A stretch of DNA of 64,000 nt. It comes from Macrothele yani (Eukaryota; Arthropoda; Arachnida; Araneae; Macrothelidae). The notes under the pieces are model-generated. The model saw nothing but the letters and a program-made list of their open reading frames with translations. It had not been told where the DNA came from and did no database searches. This document shows positions 53,371 through 64,000 of the stretch, in pieces (position 1 is the stretch's first letter; each line of letters begins with the position of its first letter). The stretch covers positions 15,921,515 to 15,985,514 of the forward strand of contig CM077007.1 in NCBI GenBank assembly GCA_039090855.1. Direction: 5' to 3'. Position numbers and translations under genes: made by a program.

Positions 53371-54435
53371 TAACTCTTTGAAGTAATACCCGCAACACCT
53401 GTGGAGGTATCTCCACTGCTCGTTCGCGCCGGACATTTCATTCGCACAAACATTCTTTGTCTCACTATTTCACTTCTGTTTTGTATTCTGCATCCTACGT
53501 TGTCCATGTCTTAACGCGTACGGTTGCCTTCCGTGCTGTCTACTACCTTCTTCTTCTGCAATATCTCTAACTATTTTTTAAGTAGTTTATATTTAGTGCA
53601 GTAGGTTTGAACCTTTTGTCAAAGAACGCAGTCATTACGCTGAAAAATTCTGTGGGATACGTGTTTTTCAGTAGACGCGAAAATTTCAGACAGCTCATTT
53701 TCTTTCTAGAACTTTCCAGATTTCCTTTGAAATGTCGTGAATACCTCTTATTACAGAGTCGATTGAATTCTCTACGTATAGAAATTTCGCCTTGAATCCA
53801 TCTTATGGTATTTTAAGTATTTCGAAAGTCCTTCGTTTCTTTCACGTTTATTTTGCAGTCATCATTATTTTTAATAGCCTTTGCTTTGAACTTAAATTTC
53901 TGAGTTTCCCTCATGCGAGAATTTCAAGAAGGTAATGAGATGCCCATTAGACCAAGTTTTCAACGGAACGACAATCGCATTTGGTGACGTCATTTTTTTT
54001 AGTTAGGAGAGAGGGGTAATGAAGGGGTTTCACTTTTAGGAGCTTTCTCAATAACGGGAATTCTTTTTTAATGACCGAAAGGCTGTTATTTTCTTCCTGT
54101 CTGCCGATTTCTTTATAATTTTGGGTTGGTTTATCTCCGTTATTTTTTCTCCACTTGATTTTGTTTTGGGGTTGGCATATATGCCTGGAACGGTAAATGT
54201 GAGGAGTTCCAAAAATTTACGAGTTTATCACTAGATGACGTCATATTTTCATGCCTTCTTAAATCGGCAATTGTTACCCACGTTGGAGGCACAAACGTGT
54301 AACGGACTGAAAATACACTATTTTAATACTCTGCGCTAAAGAAGCAGCAAAGGCTTTGCTTAACACAGGTATAAGGAAGTCGAACGTCCCACTTTGTAAA
54401 CAAATATCGCTAGTACAATAAAACGACTTTTACCA
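53371..54435. other. Intron, unassigned
   Basis: AT-rich. No recognised element or gene. Confidence 0.45.
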
Positions 54436-54700
54436 CAGCTCGTATGTGGTCTACGGCGCGGTCAACTGATTTTTCGTCTTGCTGAGTCTGAGTTCGAATC
54501 CCGAAGCCTCACCTGAATGCCATGTTTGTCACTCTTGGATTGGTTTTCTCCCTTTCCAGGAATCAGCGGCTTTGAAACAAAATAGGCGATTTCTTGGATA
54601 TTCACGGGGGTTGATACTGGAGTTTGGTGGTATATTGGCTAAAGAATGTCATTACGGAATATCTTTAAACCTCAAAATAAGAGAAAAGAAAGGGATGGGT
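54436..54700 (+). repeat. Degenerate SINE-A-like copy
   Basis: TATGTGGTCTACGGCGCGGT matches the SINE-A head, with B box GAGTTCGAATCCC and CCATGTTTGTC and TCTCCCTTTCCAGGAA in the body. Much more diverged than the others. Confidence 0.55.
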
Positions 54701-54979
54701 ACATGATTTCTTGCGGGGAGGGGAGTGGAAGGGGAGAAGTGAGTTAATGTGTTTCTTCCTATGCACATTTCATGAGTACTACTGCAATTTGTTTGGTCCA
54801 AGCGACACGGGTTTTTATTGCTGTTAGTTCTGCTTGGAAGACGGTTTTTGCTTTTCCCGCCATTACAATAATCAACAACCTCCCTAGGACTATTGAATTC
54901 TATGAAATTAATTTGGACCTATCTAGGCACAAATTTTACTTTAAGTAAAATACCAGTGGACAATGGTACACACGGGCTT

Positions 54980-55170
54980 CTCACCAAGTGGTCAAGTGGT
55001 TTAGGTTTCTAACTTCTAGCTCTGATGGATCTAAGTTGAAATTTTTGTGCAGGACATGAAATTTGTGATTTTCCTTCGGGCCCTGGGTTCCACCATTCAT
55101 TGCGTCTTAGACTTGAAATTAGGAATGGGAGACTCGCGTAAGAGCCTTATCAGATGTTCCTTGTGGTGCC
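54980..55170 (+). repeat. Very degenerate SINE-A-like copy
   Basis: CTCACCAAGTGGTCAAGTGG, CTAACTTCTAGCTCTGA and, later, TTAGGAATGGGAGACTCG keep the SINE-A order. The B box is lost. Confidence 0.4.
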
Positions 55171-55769
55171 TGGCTGTCAGAAGCGTTGGACGCTGTTCAT
55201 ATAACACATTTTCCGTCAAACGCAGGCGGATAGTTCTTGTATGGACGGGACATATAATGTAGGTGTAACGTTTCATTAGATAATAGTAGATATGGCGGAG
55301 GGGTTTGCTTTTCTTCGGATGATGCGATCTTTTCTTTAGTGGTACGTCCACATGAACAAAATGCATGGCGATAGAAAGAGGCACTTTTCCCAATCTTCTC
55401 TTGAAAATGTCGATTCACCGTATTTAAAACAAGCCCGATTTTAGTGATTTACTGACCAGTCCGCTTTATGCCTTTTCACTGCACAATCGCGCGCAAATAG
55501 CCCCCTTTATTGATATTTCTGTTGTCTGCGTTGTCTGGACATACCTACACCGCACTAGCACAGAGTTAAACATCAGCTGACGTCAAAGAATATAATCGAG
55601 GCGTTCTAAACATTGGTGTCACTGGTAAGAGCACCACAAATACCTACTGCATTGTTGGCGGCGTGAGTTGCCTGTGTGTATCAGCATCATCAACGATTTT
55701 TAATCCAATGAAAATCTCCCCAAGTCTTTCCCATAACTTTCTGCTCTGAGACATTCACGTGACTCCGAC
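55171..55769. other. Intron, unassigned
   Basis: No feature recognised. Confidence 0.4.
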
Positions 55770-56340
55770 ATGCAGGCGAATGTCATTTACTTATCTTCAA
55801 CGTGGATTTTCATGTCTGTTGGCATTCATTCTAGTATTTCAGTTCAGTTCTAGAAATATGTACAATTCATTGCCACTTGAGAGTCTTTACTTTGATCATG
55901 ATCTCATTCTCCCTTGCCATCTTCCTGATCCACGAGTTCCATTTCTGTCTTCACTGGTTACACTAAGTGTGAATCCGTCCATGTTTCTTTGAGTTGTCCG
56001 CATGCAATGTATATCATTTTTATTTAAGATTTATGTTCCTGAATTGTAAGTAAGAACTAGAAGAATGCATTCATTAAAAACTGTTATTCTACGACACGAT
56101 GGTTAACTGCTCCAGAAAACTGCATTGTTTCTTCCAAATGCACTATAGCCAATTTTTATAAACCTACTAACTTCTCCTTTGGTGTGACCCTCGCCTGATA
56201 TTTGTTGCCCAAGATAGAGATAGGCATCAATTACTTTTACATTTGTCCCATCGACCTCTAAACCTTCAGTTGCTGAAAACGCATATAAATGAATCTTGTT
56301 TTTTGTAATATCATCGTTAAACCCCCTTTTTTAAAGACTA
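55770..56340 (-). mobile_element. LINE fragment (same type as 25380)
   Basis: Blocks resemble the minus-strand LINE at 25500-26050 and 27250-27560: TTGAGAGTCTTTACTTTGAT with CATGATCTCATTCTCC (55870-55915), GAGTTGTCCGCATGCAATGT (55991), and CAAGATAGAGATAGGCATCA (56211). All on the same strand and in the same order. Non-coding through stops. Confidence 0.55.
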
Positions 56341-56344
56341 GATT

Positions 56345-56430
56345 CAGAAAACATAAGTGATGCATATAGGGACATACGCACCATGCATACAGAGACATAC
56401 GCACCATGTATATAGGAGCATATGCACTAT
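56345..56430 (+). repeat. Short tandem repeat, about 27-bp unit
   Basis: Three units of the type GCATATAGGGACATACGCACCA. Confidence 0.7.
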
Positions 56431-56718
56431 TTCGAGCGTTAACATAATGTCACGAAGTATATCCATTATGGGTGGTAGCAAGTTCTGAATGCCCATGAGT
56501 GTACGCAGCGTGACAACTTAATTCCCGGAATGCACCTGTGAAAGAAATGTGTACGTACCTGTGGACTATCAGCTACTGCGACCTTCGAAATAATTCCTTT
56601 CCGCAGATATGCATTTCTGTTGCCATTGCTGGAAGCATACCTGGAACTCTGTTTCTGGAATACTCTTGAGTTCCTCTGTCACTTTCGAAGTAATCCCCTT
56701 CAGCAGCTATGCATTTAG

Positions 56719-59597
56719 AAACATACCATTTTCACCTAACGATAGTTTATTTACTACAGACGAGGTCGAAAGTTTTCGTGAAACTTCCATGCATTCCGCT
56801 CCTGGTTGTGATGGGATGGATTATTCAATTATTAAAGATATCTTTATTACAGATCCTGAATTCTTTGTTGACCTGGTATGCTGTCTGGTAAAAGGCATCT
56901 TTCCAAAATGTTGGAAAAGAGCGATGTTGGTTCTATTTAATAAAGAAGGTAAATAACGTTTTGAACTATCGTCTTATCGACCCATCTGTCTTCTACTCTG
57001 TTGGGGAAAGTTCTTGATAAGTTAATTACCAACAGAATGATGTATTTTCTACGTAAACAACAATGGTTTCATGCTATGCAATTTGCATTTATGTCGGGCA
57101 TGAGCGCTACTGATGCATTGGATTATATCCATCGTAAAGTGCCATTTCATCGATCAAAAGGAAGACATACTTGCTTGATTTTCTTAGATGTTCGAAATAC
57201 ATTTAACTCCGTATGGTGGCCTGCTATATTGAAGATTTTACGAGATACCAACTGTCCAAAAAATCTATTTGGTCTCATTTCAGGTTTTTTAGAGGATAGA
57301 TGTGTTGAGACGGATTTGGTAGGTTCACACATTATTAGATCATATTCAAAGGATTGTCCAAAGGGTTCTAATTCGGGACCCATTTGATGGAACCTTATTG
57401 CAAATGAGGCTTTATGTGCTCCATGGGAAGATCATATTGAATGTATTGCCTACGCTGACGACTTCGTTTTGATGATTTCTCATAGCGGAAGGCATATTAT
57501 AGAGGAAAAGGCTAAAACATCACTAGCACATTTAAAGTTATGGAATATCAAATACAAAGTGACTTTCGCTCCGGATAAGACAACACTGATGGTCTTTCCC
57601 AAAGGTGGCAAAATGAAGACTCCTCCAAAATGCCGTTTTATGAGGGCTACAATCAAACTAGTTGAGCAAATTAAATATTTTGGTATCATTTTGGATTCAA
57701 AGTTCTCTGGATTGGCACATGCGCAATTTCTTCGTGAAAAGATATTGGCCTTGGCCAATAGAGTTTCTTCAATGAAGTTTCCTGGAAGGACATTAAAAAC
57801 AATATACAAAATTTGCTTTGAACGCATGACTTTATATACATGTGGCGCCTGGTTTGTCTCGACGAGCAAACTAAGGGCAAAACTACTTCAGATTCAACGA
57901 TTGATATTACTTCTCATTACTGGTTGCTACCGTACTACGGCCACTACTACTGTGCACGTTCTTGCGGGATGTGAACTGATTGACATCTTGTCTGAAACGG
58001 AGGTGGCATTGTATAAATTGAAACGGGGAGTTTCATCTGCTGAATGTTTCAATCAGATATTTCATGCATCTGATTATAATCTCATCCGAAATGAAGCTCT
58101 AATTCATCCCGCGGAACAATTCCGTATTTTGTGGGATACTAAAAACCCTAATGGATGTGGAAAAGAAATATGCACTGATGGTTCACGAATTAGTGACAGA
58201 GTGGGAGCTGGATGTTATGCAAAATCTGAAGGTAATCCTGTGTGCTCTAGATCGAGTAGACTTTCCAACAATGCTACTGTCTTCCAGGCGGAACATGTTT
58301 GCGATTTTTGCGGGATTGGACTGGATTTCTACTGGTGACTCCAGTGTAGTTATTGATTTGTATTCATACTCGAGGTCAGCTTTGGCATCACTTTCCCATT
58401 TCAAGAATTCAGAAAATCTTATAACATCGATTCGGAAATTGATATTGAGAATTTCATCTGAACGATAGCGATTCCATTGGGTACCGGCTCATAAAGGTTT
58501 TGAGGGAAATGAGATGGCGGATATTCTGGCAAAAGAGGGAACTCGAGGAGCTGAAATTGATATTCAGTTAAAGTCATCATCTGGACTTTCGAAACGAAGT
58601 TTATGGACCTGCGCAGGGAATGTGGCAACAACGATGGTCGGACTGTGATACACGAAGTTATACATAATCAGTTTTTCCAATGGTCTCATCAATTAGATGC
58701 CTGACTGATCAATATTTCAATCAATTATTGACTGAGCAAGGAACATGTTCGGATTATTATCTTCGCTTCAATTTGAAGAATTCTACTTGTAAATGTGAAT
58801 TACTATGTACCACTTGGTTTTTCAGTGTCCCAATATTAATAATCTCAGGAATTCCTTCCTGGGTCATGTATTTCAAACAGATCTTAAGATTATTTTGGGT
58901 CTGCCTTGGTTTCGTGAGAAAATTTCAGAATTTATCAAGTACTGTAAATTTAATGAGACAGAGGTAATGCATGTTGTGGTTACTCCTGACATTTCTTCCT
59001 CTGATTTTGACTTGTAGAGAAATTTTCTATTTTGTTAAGTCTTCCGAAAGATTCGGCTGTTCTTTTATTGGTTGTCGGGTGAACGACCTGTGTTATTGCT
59101 TTTGGAAAATGTGCCGTTAGTTTAATGTTTATTTTTGTGAATGTAATGTGATGTAATTGTGTTGTGATTTATTTGTGGATGCTATTTTGCACTCGTGCTT
59201 GTCAACTTGAGAGATTGTGTTCCTTTTCTGTATTTTTGAAGCACTATGATTATATTGTATTTAAATTTTAATTCAATTGCTTCCTTTTATTACCACCATT
59301 ACGTTTATTTATTGAACCCTGAATTGTTAATGAGGGCCTTGATTGTTGGAAAATGTGTTAAGATTTTGTTGTTTTTACTTTGAACTTTAATGTTTGTTTG
59401 TTTGCAATGTTGGAATCCTAGTGTACTTTTGTTTGTGTTTAATAAGGGATCAAGTTGATCCATGTTGCGTGACATCGGATCTCAAGTTGGGGGGATGAGT
59501 ATGGGTGGGAGGACGTTAGTTTAATGTGTTTAACCTTTTAGTGAGTTATATTAATCCCTGCTGAGTTTAGGCGGTGCAGGCAAATTTTCATCGGATC
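56719..59597 (+). mobile_element. Non-LTR retrotransposon (I group), 5'-truncated, 10-bp TSD
   Basis: The direct repeats ATGCATTTAG at 56709-56718 and 59598-59607 bound a 2.88-kb insertion. It starts inside the reverse-transcriptase region (SAPGCDGMDYSIIKDIF), which means 5' truncation during target-primed integration. RT, RNase H and a C-terminal zinc-finger-like region (CxCxxxCTTxHLVFQCP in joined frames near 58785-58830) follow. The 3' untranslated part (59020-59597) has no A tail. RNase H plus YADD places it in the I/LOA/ingi group rather than Jockey or CR1; the exact clade needs a tree. Confidence 0.85.
56740..59017 (+). pseudogene. RT-RNase H polyprotein of the non-LTR element, broken
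   Basis: Frames join across lesions: 56740-56956 (RT start), 57001-57387 (LDKLITNRMMYFLRKQQW, QFAFMSGMSATDALDYI, CLIFLDVRNTFNSVWWPAIL with the first catalytic Asp), a stop within GSNSGPI*WNL at 57385, then 57430 onward with ECIAYADDFVLMIS (YADD box). The thumb and the RNase H start (EICTDGSRISDRVGAGCYAK, Asp; QAEHV, Glu) follow to about 58300. After a frameshift IDLYSYSRSALASL has Tyr at 58367-58369 where the family has the third catalytic Asp. HWVPAHKGFEGNEMADILAK carries the last His/Asp motif at 58471-58535. Stops, frameshifts and the lost Asp make it inactive. Confidence 0.85.
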
Positions 59598-60344
59598 ATG
59601 CATTTAGTTAGAATGTTGCCATTGTTGAAAACATACCTGAAACTGTGTTTATGGAATACTCTTGAGTTCCTTTGTCACCTTCGAAGTAATCCCTTTCAGC
59701 AGCTATGCATTTAGTTAGACGCTGTTGCCATTGCTGGAAACATACCTGGAACTCTGTTTCTGAAATGTTCTTGAGTTCTTTTGTCAAGTAACTCTAAATG
59801 TCAGAAATATCTGAAAATCTTTCCGATGAGCCAGAAATCACAAGGGGCTAAGTCCGGTGAGTAGGGTGGATGATCCTATTTGGTAATTGATTTCTTAGAC
59901 ATAACGTCTCAAACGCTGCGCGCATCATCCCTTGTGGCATTCTCAGACCACAGTTCAGCTCTTTCCCTTCTAACAGAATCCCATAATCTTTTCAACACCT
60001 CTAAATAGCATTGTCGATTGACTGTTTGTTTCTGTTCAATGAATTTGTGATCGAAAAACACACAATCATGGTCTTGACTGCCTGCAAGCGTGACATTCGT
60101 GTTTTTTTCGGATTTTATGCCACTCAAAGACACTTGGCTTTTTCATAGCATCTTCACCATTCCCCACTTTGAATAGCTCTAACGTTTCAGTAGCACCGGT
60201 CTCCACACAGAATTGATGTTAATGCCCAGCTCTAAATTTGTATCACTAATTTTTACCTTAAAATTCATACACAGACTTGCATTACTTTCGCAACTGCTCT
60301 CTCACGAATGGCTCTACCGGTCTGCTGTTAACGCTTCACTATAG

Positions 60345-61061
60345 ATGAGTTCGGGCTTAATTTTAGGAGACAGGGCCCGGCCCGCTTTTTTTTATTATAT
60401 GTGTTGGCTCGCCGGGCCCGGATTCTTGGAAAATTTTGCTTATCAAGGCTTGCATTTATGCATTATACACCGGCCAAAGATATGGCCCAAGCAAGGATTA
60501 GTTTAAAAATCATTAGTTTAAAAAGTTTAGTTCAGTTAATCCACTTCACAATATTAATGTTTTTAGAAATACTACGCATAAAGCCAAATGTTCAAAAATG
60601 TGGATTTGAAAATAAATAAATAATCAACGTGCCCTTCGACCGTAACAGGGGAATCAGTAATTTTGGTAAAAGCTGAAGAAAAGAAAATCGTTTAGAAACA
60701 AAATATTCCATTCGTTATTTCTTTTTGATTTCTAAATTTACTTGTATTTTGAATAAATTGCATTATAAAGCGTACAACGCCGTACAGACAGTTGCAAGTG
60801 TTTGAAATTTTGACTCTAGAAAACTAATCTTTGCAATATAATTTACATATATGCTAATTGGTAAAGGTAGTTTAGAGTGATGTAGTAGAATATAAAAAAA
60901 AGCATGTACAGAAATTTCCAAAATTAAGAAAAAAATAACGTAAAAGCATTCCAGATTAAATTATTCTGCATTTTGTAACATTAAAAAAGCTTTGCGCTTA
61001 ATAGTATAATAATCACAATATTATCATATGTGTGTGCAGTTTTCAGATCAAGTTCATCATG

Positions 61062-61106
<45 letters not shown>

Positions 61107-61645
61107 GCATCTAATGCCTCAGCGCTTCAACTTGATCTTCTTTTCTCTAAAACTCGACCTGCTGCACTAAAAACCAACGTCACCCCAAAAATTGCGTCAG
61201 TGAGGAAATTTAAAAAAATAAATAACAATACTTCTAATTGCACAATTTTGGAAATTAATACATAATTTTAAAGATAAGATTCTTAATTTTTAATAAAATA
61301 CAAAAAATGGGAATGTGATTTTTTCCCAGTTTTTCGATACCAGACCTCCTTAAACTAATCCTTGCTTGGGCCATAGCTTTGCACAATGCATAATGAAAGT
61401 CTTGCTAAGCAAAATTTGTCTTGCAATGGCAGCTAGCTTAGGAAATTGAAAATCCTTCCACCATGGTAACAAATCCACAATGAAATTCAACACGTGTAAT
61501 TCAACCGGGCTCGGGATTGCACGTGTTGAATTAATTACTTTAATGAAATTCAAGACGTGTAATTCCGAGCCCGGGCCCGGGTTTTTCCGTAGTTAATGAA
61601 TTCTGAGCCCGTCCGAGCCCGGGCCGGGCCCGAGCTCATCTCCAG
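60345..61645 (-). mobile_element. hAT-like remnant with GC-rich termini
   Basis: The ends AGATGAGTTCGGGCTTAATT (left) and, read inward on the minus strand, AGATGAGCTCGGGCCCGGCC (right) are inverted, and GGGCCCGG strings recur just inside both. On the minus strand 61400-61500 encodes VDLLPWWKDFQFPKLAAIAR, QILLSKT, which matches the C-terminal dimerisation segment of hAT transposases (WWK...FPxLAxxAR...LxxPxTS). The interior is AT-rich with a GA microsatellite and no further transposase. Target duplication not clear. Confidence 0.6.
61065..61103. repeat. (AG)n microsatellite
   Basis: About 19 AG units. Confidence 0.95.
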
Positions 61646-61658
61646 CTTGCACCGCTAT

Positions 61659-61760
61659 AAGCATGTCCAGACACGCATAGGGATGCACTACTAGAAGCAT
61701 GTCCAGACACGCATAGGGATGCACTACTAGAAGCATGTCCAGACTTGCATCACCACAAGT
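61659..61760 (+). repeat. 36-bp tandem repeat, about 2.8 copies
   Basis: Units AAGCATGTCCAGACACGCAT plus AGGGATGCACTACTAG start at 61659, 61695 and 61731. The first two full copies are nearly identical. Confidence 0.9.
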
Positions 61761-61860
61761 GCGACACTACGTGACCATTCCGTAAATTAAATTGTTACGC
61801 ATCGTATTTTGCGATGCAGCAAACAAAATGCCATGGGATACTGAATTCAGAATTCCGTTG

Positions 61861-62469
61861 AATAGACAAAGTCATCGCTCTTTCCACGTTTTTCTTTAAT
61901 TAACATACAGCAACCTAAAAATTGCATTTTGACACAGCTGGGATCGAATTCCTGATCTCTCGGTAACTAGCTAAATGCAACAATCCACGGTGCTATGTGT
62001 GTTTATCTGTCAGCATCTGACTTCACAGATCCATAGAGATGGGCTCAACAACTGAGACGTCTCCATCTGGTGGGGCTTAACGGCACAAGCTATTAAATTA
62101 TAGCTAATAAATCCAAAGGGCGAGAGTGATTGTGAAAATCTTCCAAATACATGGAGACAATGTGAATAGACAAAGTCATCGCTCTTTCCACGTTTGTTTT
62201 CTGTAATTAACACACAGCAAAGGAAAAATTGTTTCCAGACACCGCTGGGATCGTACCCCAGATCTCTCGATAACTAGCCGAGTGCGTTAGCCTTACGCTA
62301 CGGTGGCCAACAATCCACGGCGCTATGTGTGTTTACCTGTCAGCACCTGACTTCACAAATTCGTAGAGATGGGCTTTCGGTTGCTGCGTGTTAATTAAAG
62401 AAAAAACGTGGAAAGAGAGATGACTTTGTTTATTCACATTGTCTTCACGTATTTGGAAGATTTTCACTA
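61861..62469 (-). mobile_element. tRNA-core palindromic dimer, 12-bp TSD
   Basis: The 609-bp insertion is flanked by perfect repeats AGAATTCCGTTG (61849-61860, 62470-62481). On the minus strand the order is: 35-bp tail, inverted arm, tRNA-like core (about 62238-62310; GGCCACCGTAGCGTAAGGCT, B box GGGGTACGATCCC), arm, linker with CTCGCCCTTTGGATTTATTA, a second, partly deleted core (about 61930-61990), and a last arm ending at 61861. Core spacing is about 308 bp. The same parts in the same order make up 10631-11189. The only coding-like frames are shadows. Confidence 0.82.
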
Positions 62470-62481
62470 AGAATTCCGTTG

Positions 62482-62833
62482 GCGTGATTTACACCGAAGT
62501 TAACAAAGTAGAGTCTGAGAATTTATTATGCATACAGTAGGTGTGAAAACATAAAACAGAAAATTAATTGAATATATAAAGTTGTATGAGAGAAATAAGA
62601 TTAAATCAAGAAATCAGATAAAGACGCAGCAAACTTCCCTACTTTTAATTTCTTGAAAATTACTTGGTACTACAGCCTGGAAGTATGAAGAGAAGTGTTT
62701 TGCAGAATAATGTTATAAATATGAAAACGTCAAAAACACTATGTTGCAAATTATAAAAAGAAAAACGAGATAGTAATACGGACGATACGATAAAATAGTT
62801 TAGTTTTGTTATTGAAGCTTTTGTAATACTTAC
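62482..62833. other. Intron next to the protease exon
   Basis: AT-rich, no repeat recognised up to the donor site at 62833. Confidence 0.5.
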
Positions 62834-63099
62834 TCCATTTTTCTCGCAAACGCCGCCAGCATTCTTCAAATCCCCTGTCCATGCCAGTCCCAAAGTACCA
62901 CCTTCAAAGTCGCGATACGTGAACATGTAAGCCAGGCAAAATGCGTCGTAATCTTCTTCGGAAAACAGTTCTAAAAATTTCTCCACCCCGTAATTTCCCG
63001 GGAATCTGTATTCTGGATCACGGAGTGCTTCCATGGTGTGAACTTTGATTCTTTTAATCAAAAAAGAGACGTTGTCTGGACGACCGTCTTGATCGAAAT
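62834..63099 (-). CDS. ADAM10: ADAM10 exon: metalloprotease domain, central part
   Basis: The exon is 266 bp and encodes 88 full codons after a split first codon (two bases here, one upstream). The acceptor is a clean pyrimidine tract plus CAG at 63100-63101 and the donor is GTAAGT from 62833. Recognisable blocks are VSFLIKRIKVHT, YGVEKFLELFSEEDYDAFC, LAYMFTYRDFEGGTLGLAW and GGVCEKNG. These line up with the ADAM10 protease region upstream of the zinc site. In the human protein, as I recall it, the matching stretches read VEKFLEL, CLAYVF, DRDF and LGLAW. The exon ends in phase 0 after EKNG. It is the most upstream exon in the window; the intron to its right continues past 64000. No repeat overlaps it. 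Confidence 0.92.
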
Positions 63100-64000
63100 C
63101 TGGAAGAAGTAGGAAAAGAAATGGCATTGGGATAACACATTAAAGCTGGGAACGTCTCAGGATGACAACACAAAACATATTTGTTGCACAAAACATATTT
63201 GTTGCACAAAACAACTTCAACGTATATGAACTTTCCATAACTACATGTTAGGAACAAATTTGTAGTCGCACTTTTATTATATTAATCGGGTAGAGTAACA
63301 TTGTGTCGAATAAAAAACTCGCACAGAGAATGCTAAAACAGGCTTCTGAAGTGAATTAGTATTCACTGGGTTTACAGCAAATCAGAAAACCATTTTCTTA
63401 CGCACACTAGATCGGACGAATGGCTAGTAAAAAGTCGCATTTCATTCAGTGCCCCGAAAATTTATTTGCATAAAGTTGTACTTAAATGCATGTCATTCGT
63501 GAACATTTTCGACATCCAAATAAGTACATGTTTTCCTCAATAAAATTAATACGAACTGAAGAAAGAGAGGTGACTCCGAAGATACTGAATAACTTTTAAG
63601 CTCTCCACAACGGATGCAATGCTTAAACTTACAAGACACATAAAAAGTATGATAAACGAACGTATTTTTAAAGAACAAGTTAGTAAAATCATGCAATGCA
63701 TTGATTATATTATGATACACTTTCCAGCATACCAGAAATCATTACTCAAGTTATTGGTCAAGTTATGAGAATAGTGGCTGTGGAATAAATCTTGCTCCTG
63801 TGCCCTGATCGTTGACCCCATTTCGATTATATTAAACACAATTGGTTCCGTATATCTCCGGAATAACATACTAAAGTGATGTCGCAATAGAAGCATTTTT
63901 AGTCAAGTCATGAGGATAATGGCTGTGGAATAAATCTCGCCTTGACCTTTAATCCCATTTCAATGGTATTAAACAGAATTAGTTCAATATACCTCTGGAA
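63100..64000. other. Intron upstream of the first visible exon
   Basis: The acceptor tract lies at 63100-63115. A direct repeat AACATATTTGTTGCACAAA occurs twice at about 63175-63210, and a longer direct repeat (AGTCAAGTCATGAGGATAAT, GGCTGTGGAATAAATCT at 63901-63940 and near 63758-63793) further right. No further ADAM10 exon is seen before the window ends. Confidence 0.55.

Larger units (their letters stand above)
56617..60330 (-). mobile_element. mariner with C-terminal tandem repeats, split by a retrotransposon
   Basis: The minus strand at 60130-59900 reads VFFDHKFIEQKQTVNRQCYL, EVLKRLWDSVRRERAELWS (mariner middle), then KKSITKYQIGSSTL. Toward 59600 there are at least two copies of about 110 bp encoding FQQWQQRLTKCIAAERDYFEG-like C-terminal ends (59608-59711 and 59722-59780). 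A third copy lies at 56617-56718, left of the inserted non-LTR element. So the transposase C-terminus was tandemly repeated first and the retrotransposon then inserted into one repeat. The other termini were not found. Confidence 0.75.
4330..63099 (-). other. ADAM10: ADAM10/Kuzbanian-like gene, internal part
   Basis: Five exons on the minus strand join in frame with compatible phases (0, 0, 1, 2 in order) and GT-AG borders. Together they give a continuous ADAM10-type sequence from the middle of the reprolysin-like metalloprotease domain into the disintegrin domain. The family is a membrane-anchored zinc protease that sheds ectodomains such as Notch and its ligands at the cell surface. The four introns are about 24.3, 8.8, 12.9 and 12.0 kb and hold all the mobile elements listed below. 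No frameshift or stop is seen in the exons. The 5' exons (signal, propeptide, first part of the protease) lie to the right of the window. The 3' exons (rest of the disintegrin/cysteine-rich part, transmembrane helix, tail) lie to the left. ADAM17 is a less good match because the [13 protein letters not shown] and SPSQGPCC stretches are ADAM10-like. Confidence 0.9.

Noticed and set aside
57469..58338. The 289-residue ORF as a host gene
   Set aside because: It is the RT thumb and RNase H part of the non-LTR element, bounded by the element's TSD.
61032..61265. ORF with Arg-Glu repeats
   Set aside because: The repeat is simply the (AG)n microsatellite translated.

Overview
The window is eukaryotic and most likely from an arthropod; an arachnid or other chelicerate with a large repeat-rich genome fits best, though this is inferred from the style of the host exons and the repeats and not proven. 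I recognise one host gene. It is an ADAM10/Kuzbanian-type metalloprotease-disintegrin gene on the minus strand, and five consecutive internal exons are visible (62834-63099, 38382-38510, 29412-29589, 16392-16551, about 4330-4423). They read through in frame across four GT-AG introns of about 24.3, 8.8, 12.9 and 12.0 kb. They cover the central metalloprotease domain, the zinc site, the Met-turn and the start of the disintegrin domain. The propeptide end lies beyond 64000 and the rest of the disintegrin region, the membrane anchor and the tail lie before position 1.

Almost everything else is transposable-element debris inside these introns. I count about sixteen Tc1-like elements or fragments, three mariners, a 5'-truncated I-type non-LTR retrotransposon, other LINE fragments, a Penelope-like element with a GIY-YIG domain, a hAT remnant, a pogo/Tigger-like non-autonomous element, a probable solo LTR, a MITE, and several tRNA-derived SINE families. 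Many are nested, and the order of insertion can be read from target-site duplications (TSDs). The clearest case is 45684-48410, a Tc1 holding a SINE that holds another Tc1.

Layout: 1-4330, SINE/Tc1 nest and unassigned intergenic or intronic DNA. 4.3-16.4 kb, intron with a tRNA-bearing palindrome beside the acceptor, a Tc1 carrying a 37-bp minisatellite, a long-TIR Tc1, an interrupted mariner and three minus-strand Tc1 copies. 16.5-29.4 kb, SINEs, a young-looking Tc1, LINE fragments with a Tc1 inside, and a second tRNA palindrome. 29.6-38.4 kb, SINE-derived tandem repeats, the Penelope palindrome, a second Tc1-embedded minisatellite, and a Tc1 followed by a third minisatellite. 38.5-62.8 kb, mostly AT-rich unassigned intron at first, then the Tc1/LTR nest, the Tc1/SINE/Tc1 nest, an EEP-nuclease ORF, the non-LTR element, the hAT remnant and a tRNA-core dimer.

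Two themes stand out. First, six palindromic or inverted insertions (Penelope pair, two divergent tRNA palindromes, three members of a tRNA-core family) share one geometry: an inverted arm pair, a tail of roughly 28-45 bp on one side only, and flanking direct repeats of exactly 12 bp. This suggests that tRNA-derived elements are being inserted by Penelope-type machinery. Second, tandem arrays appear to have been born inside transposase genes at three places. Two of these are in different Tc1 copies at the same spot, just before the WSDES catalytic motif. Boundaries without visible TSDs are approximate to tens of bases.
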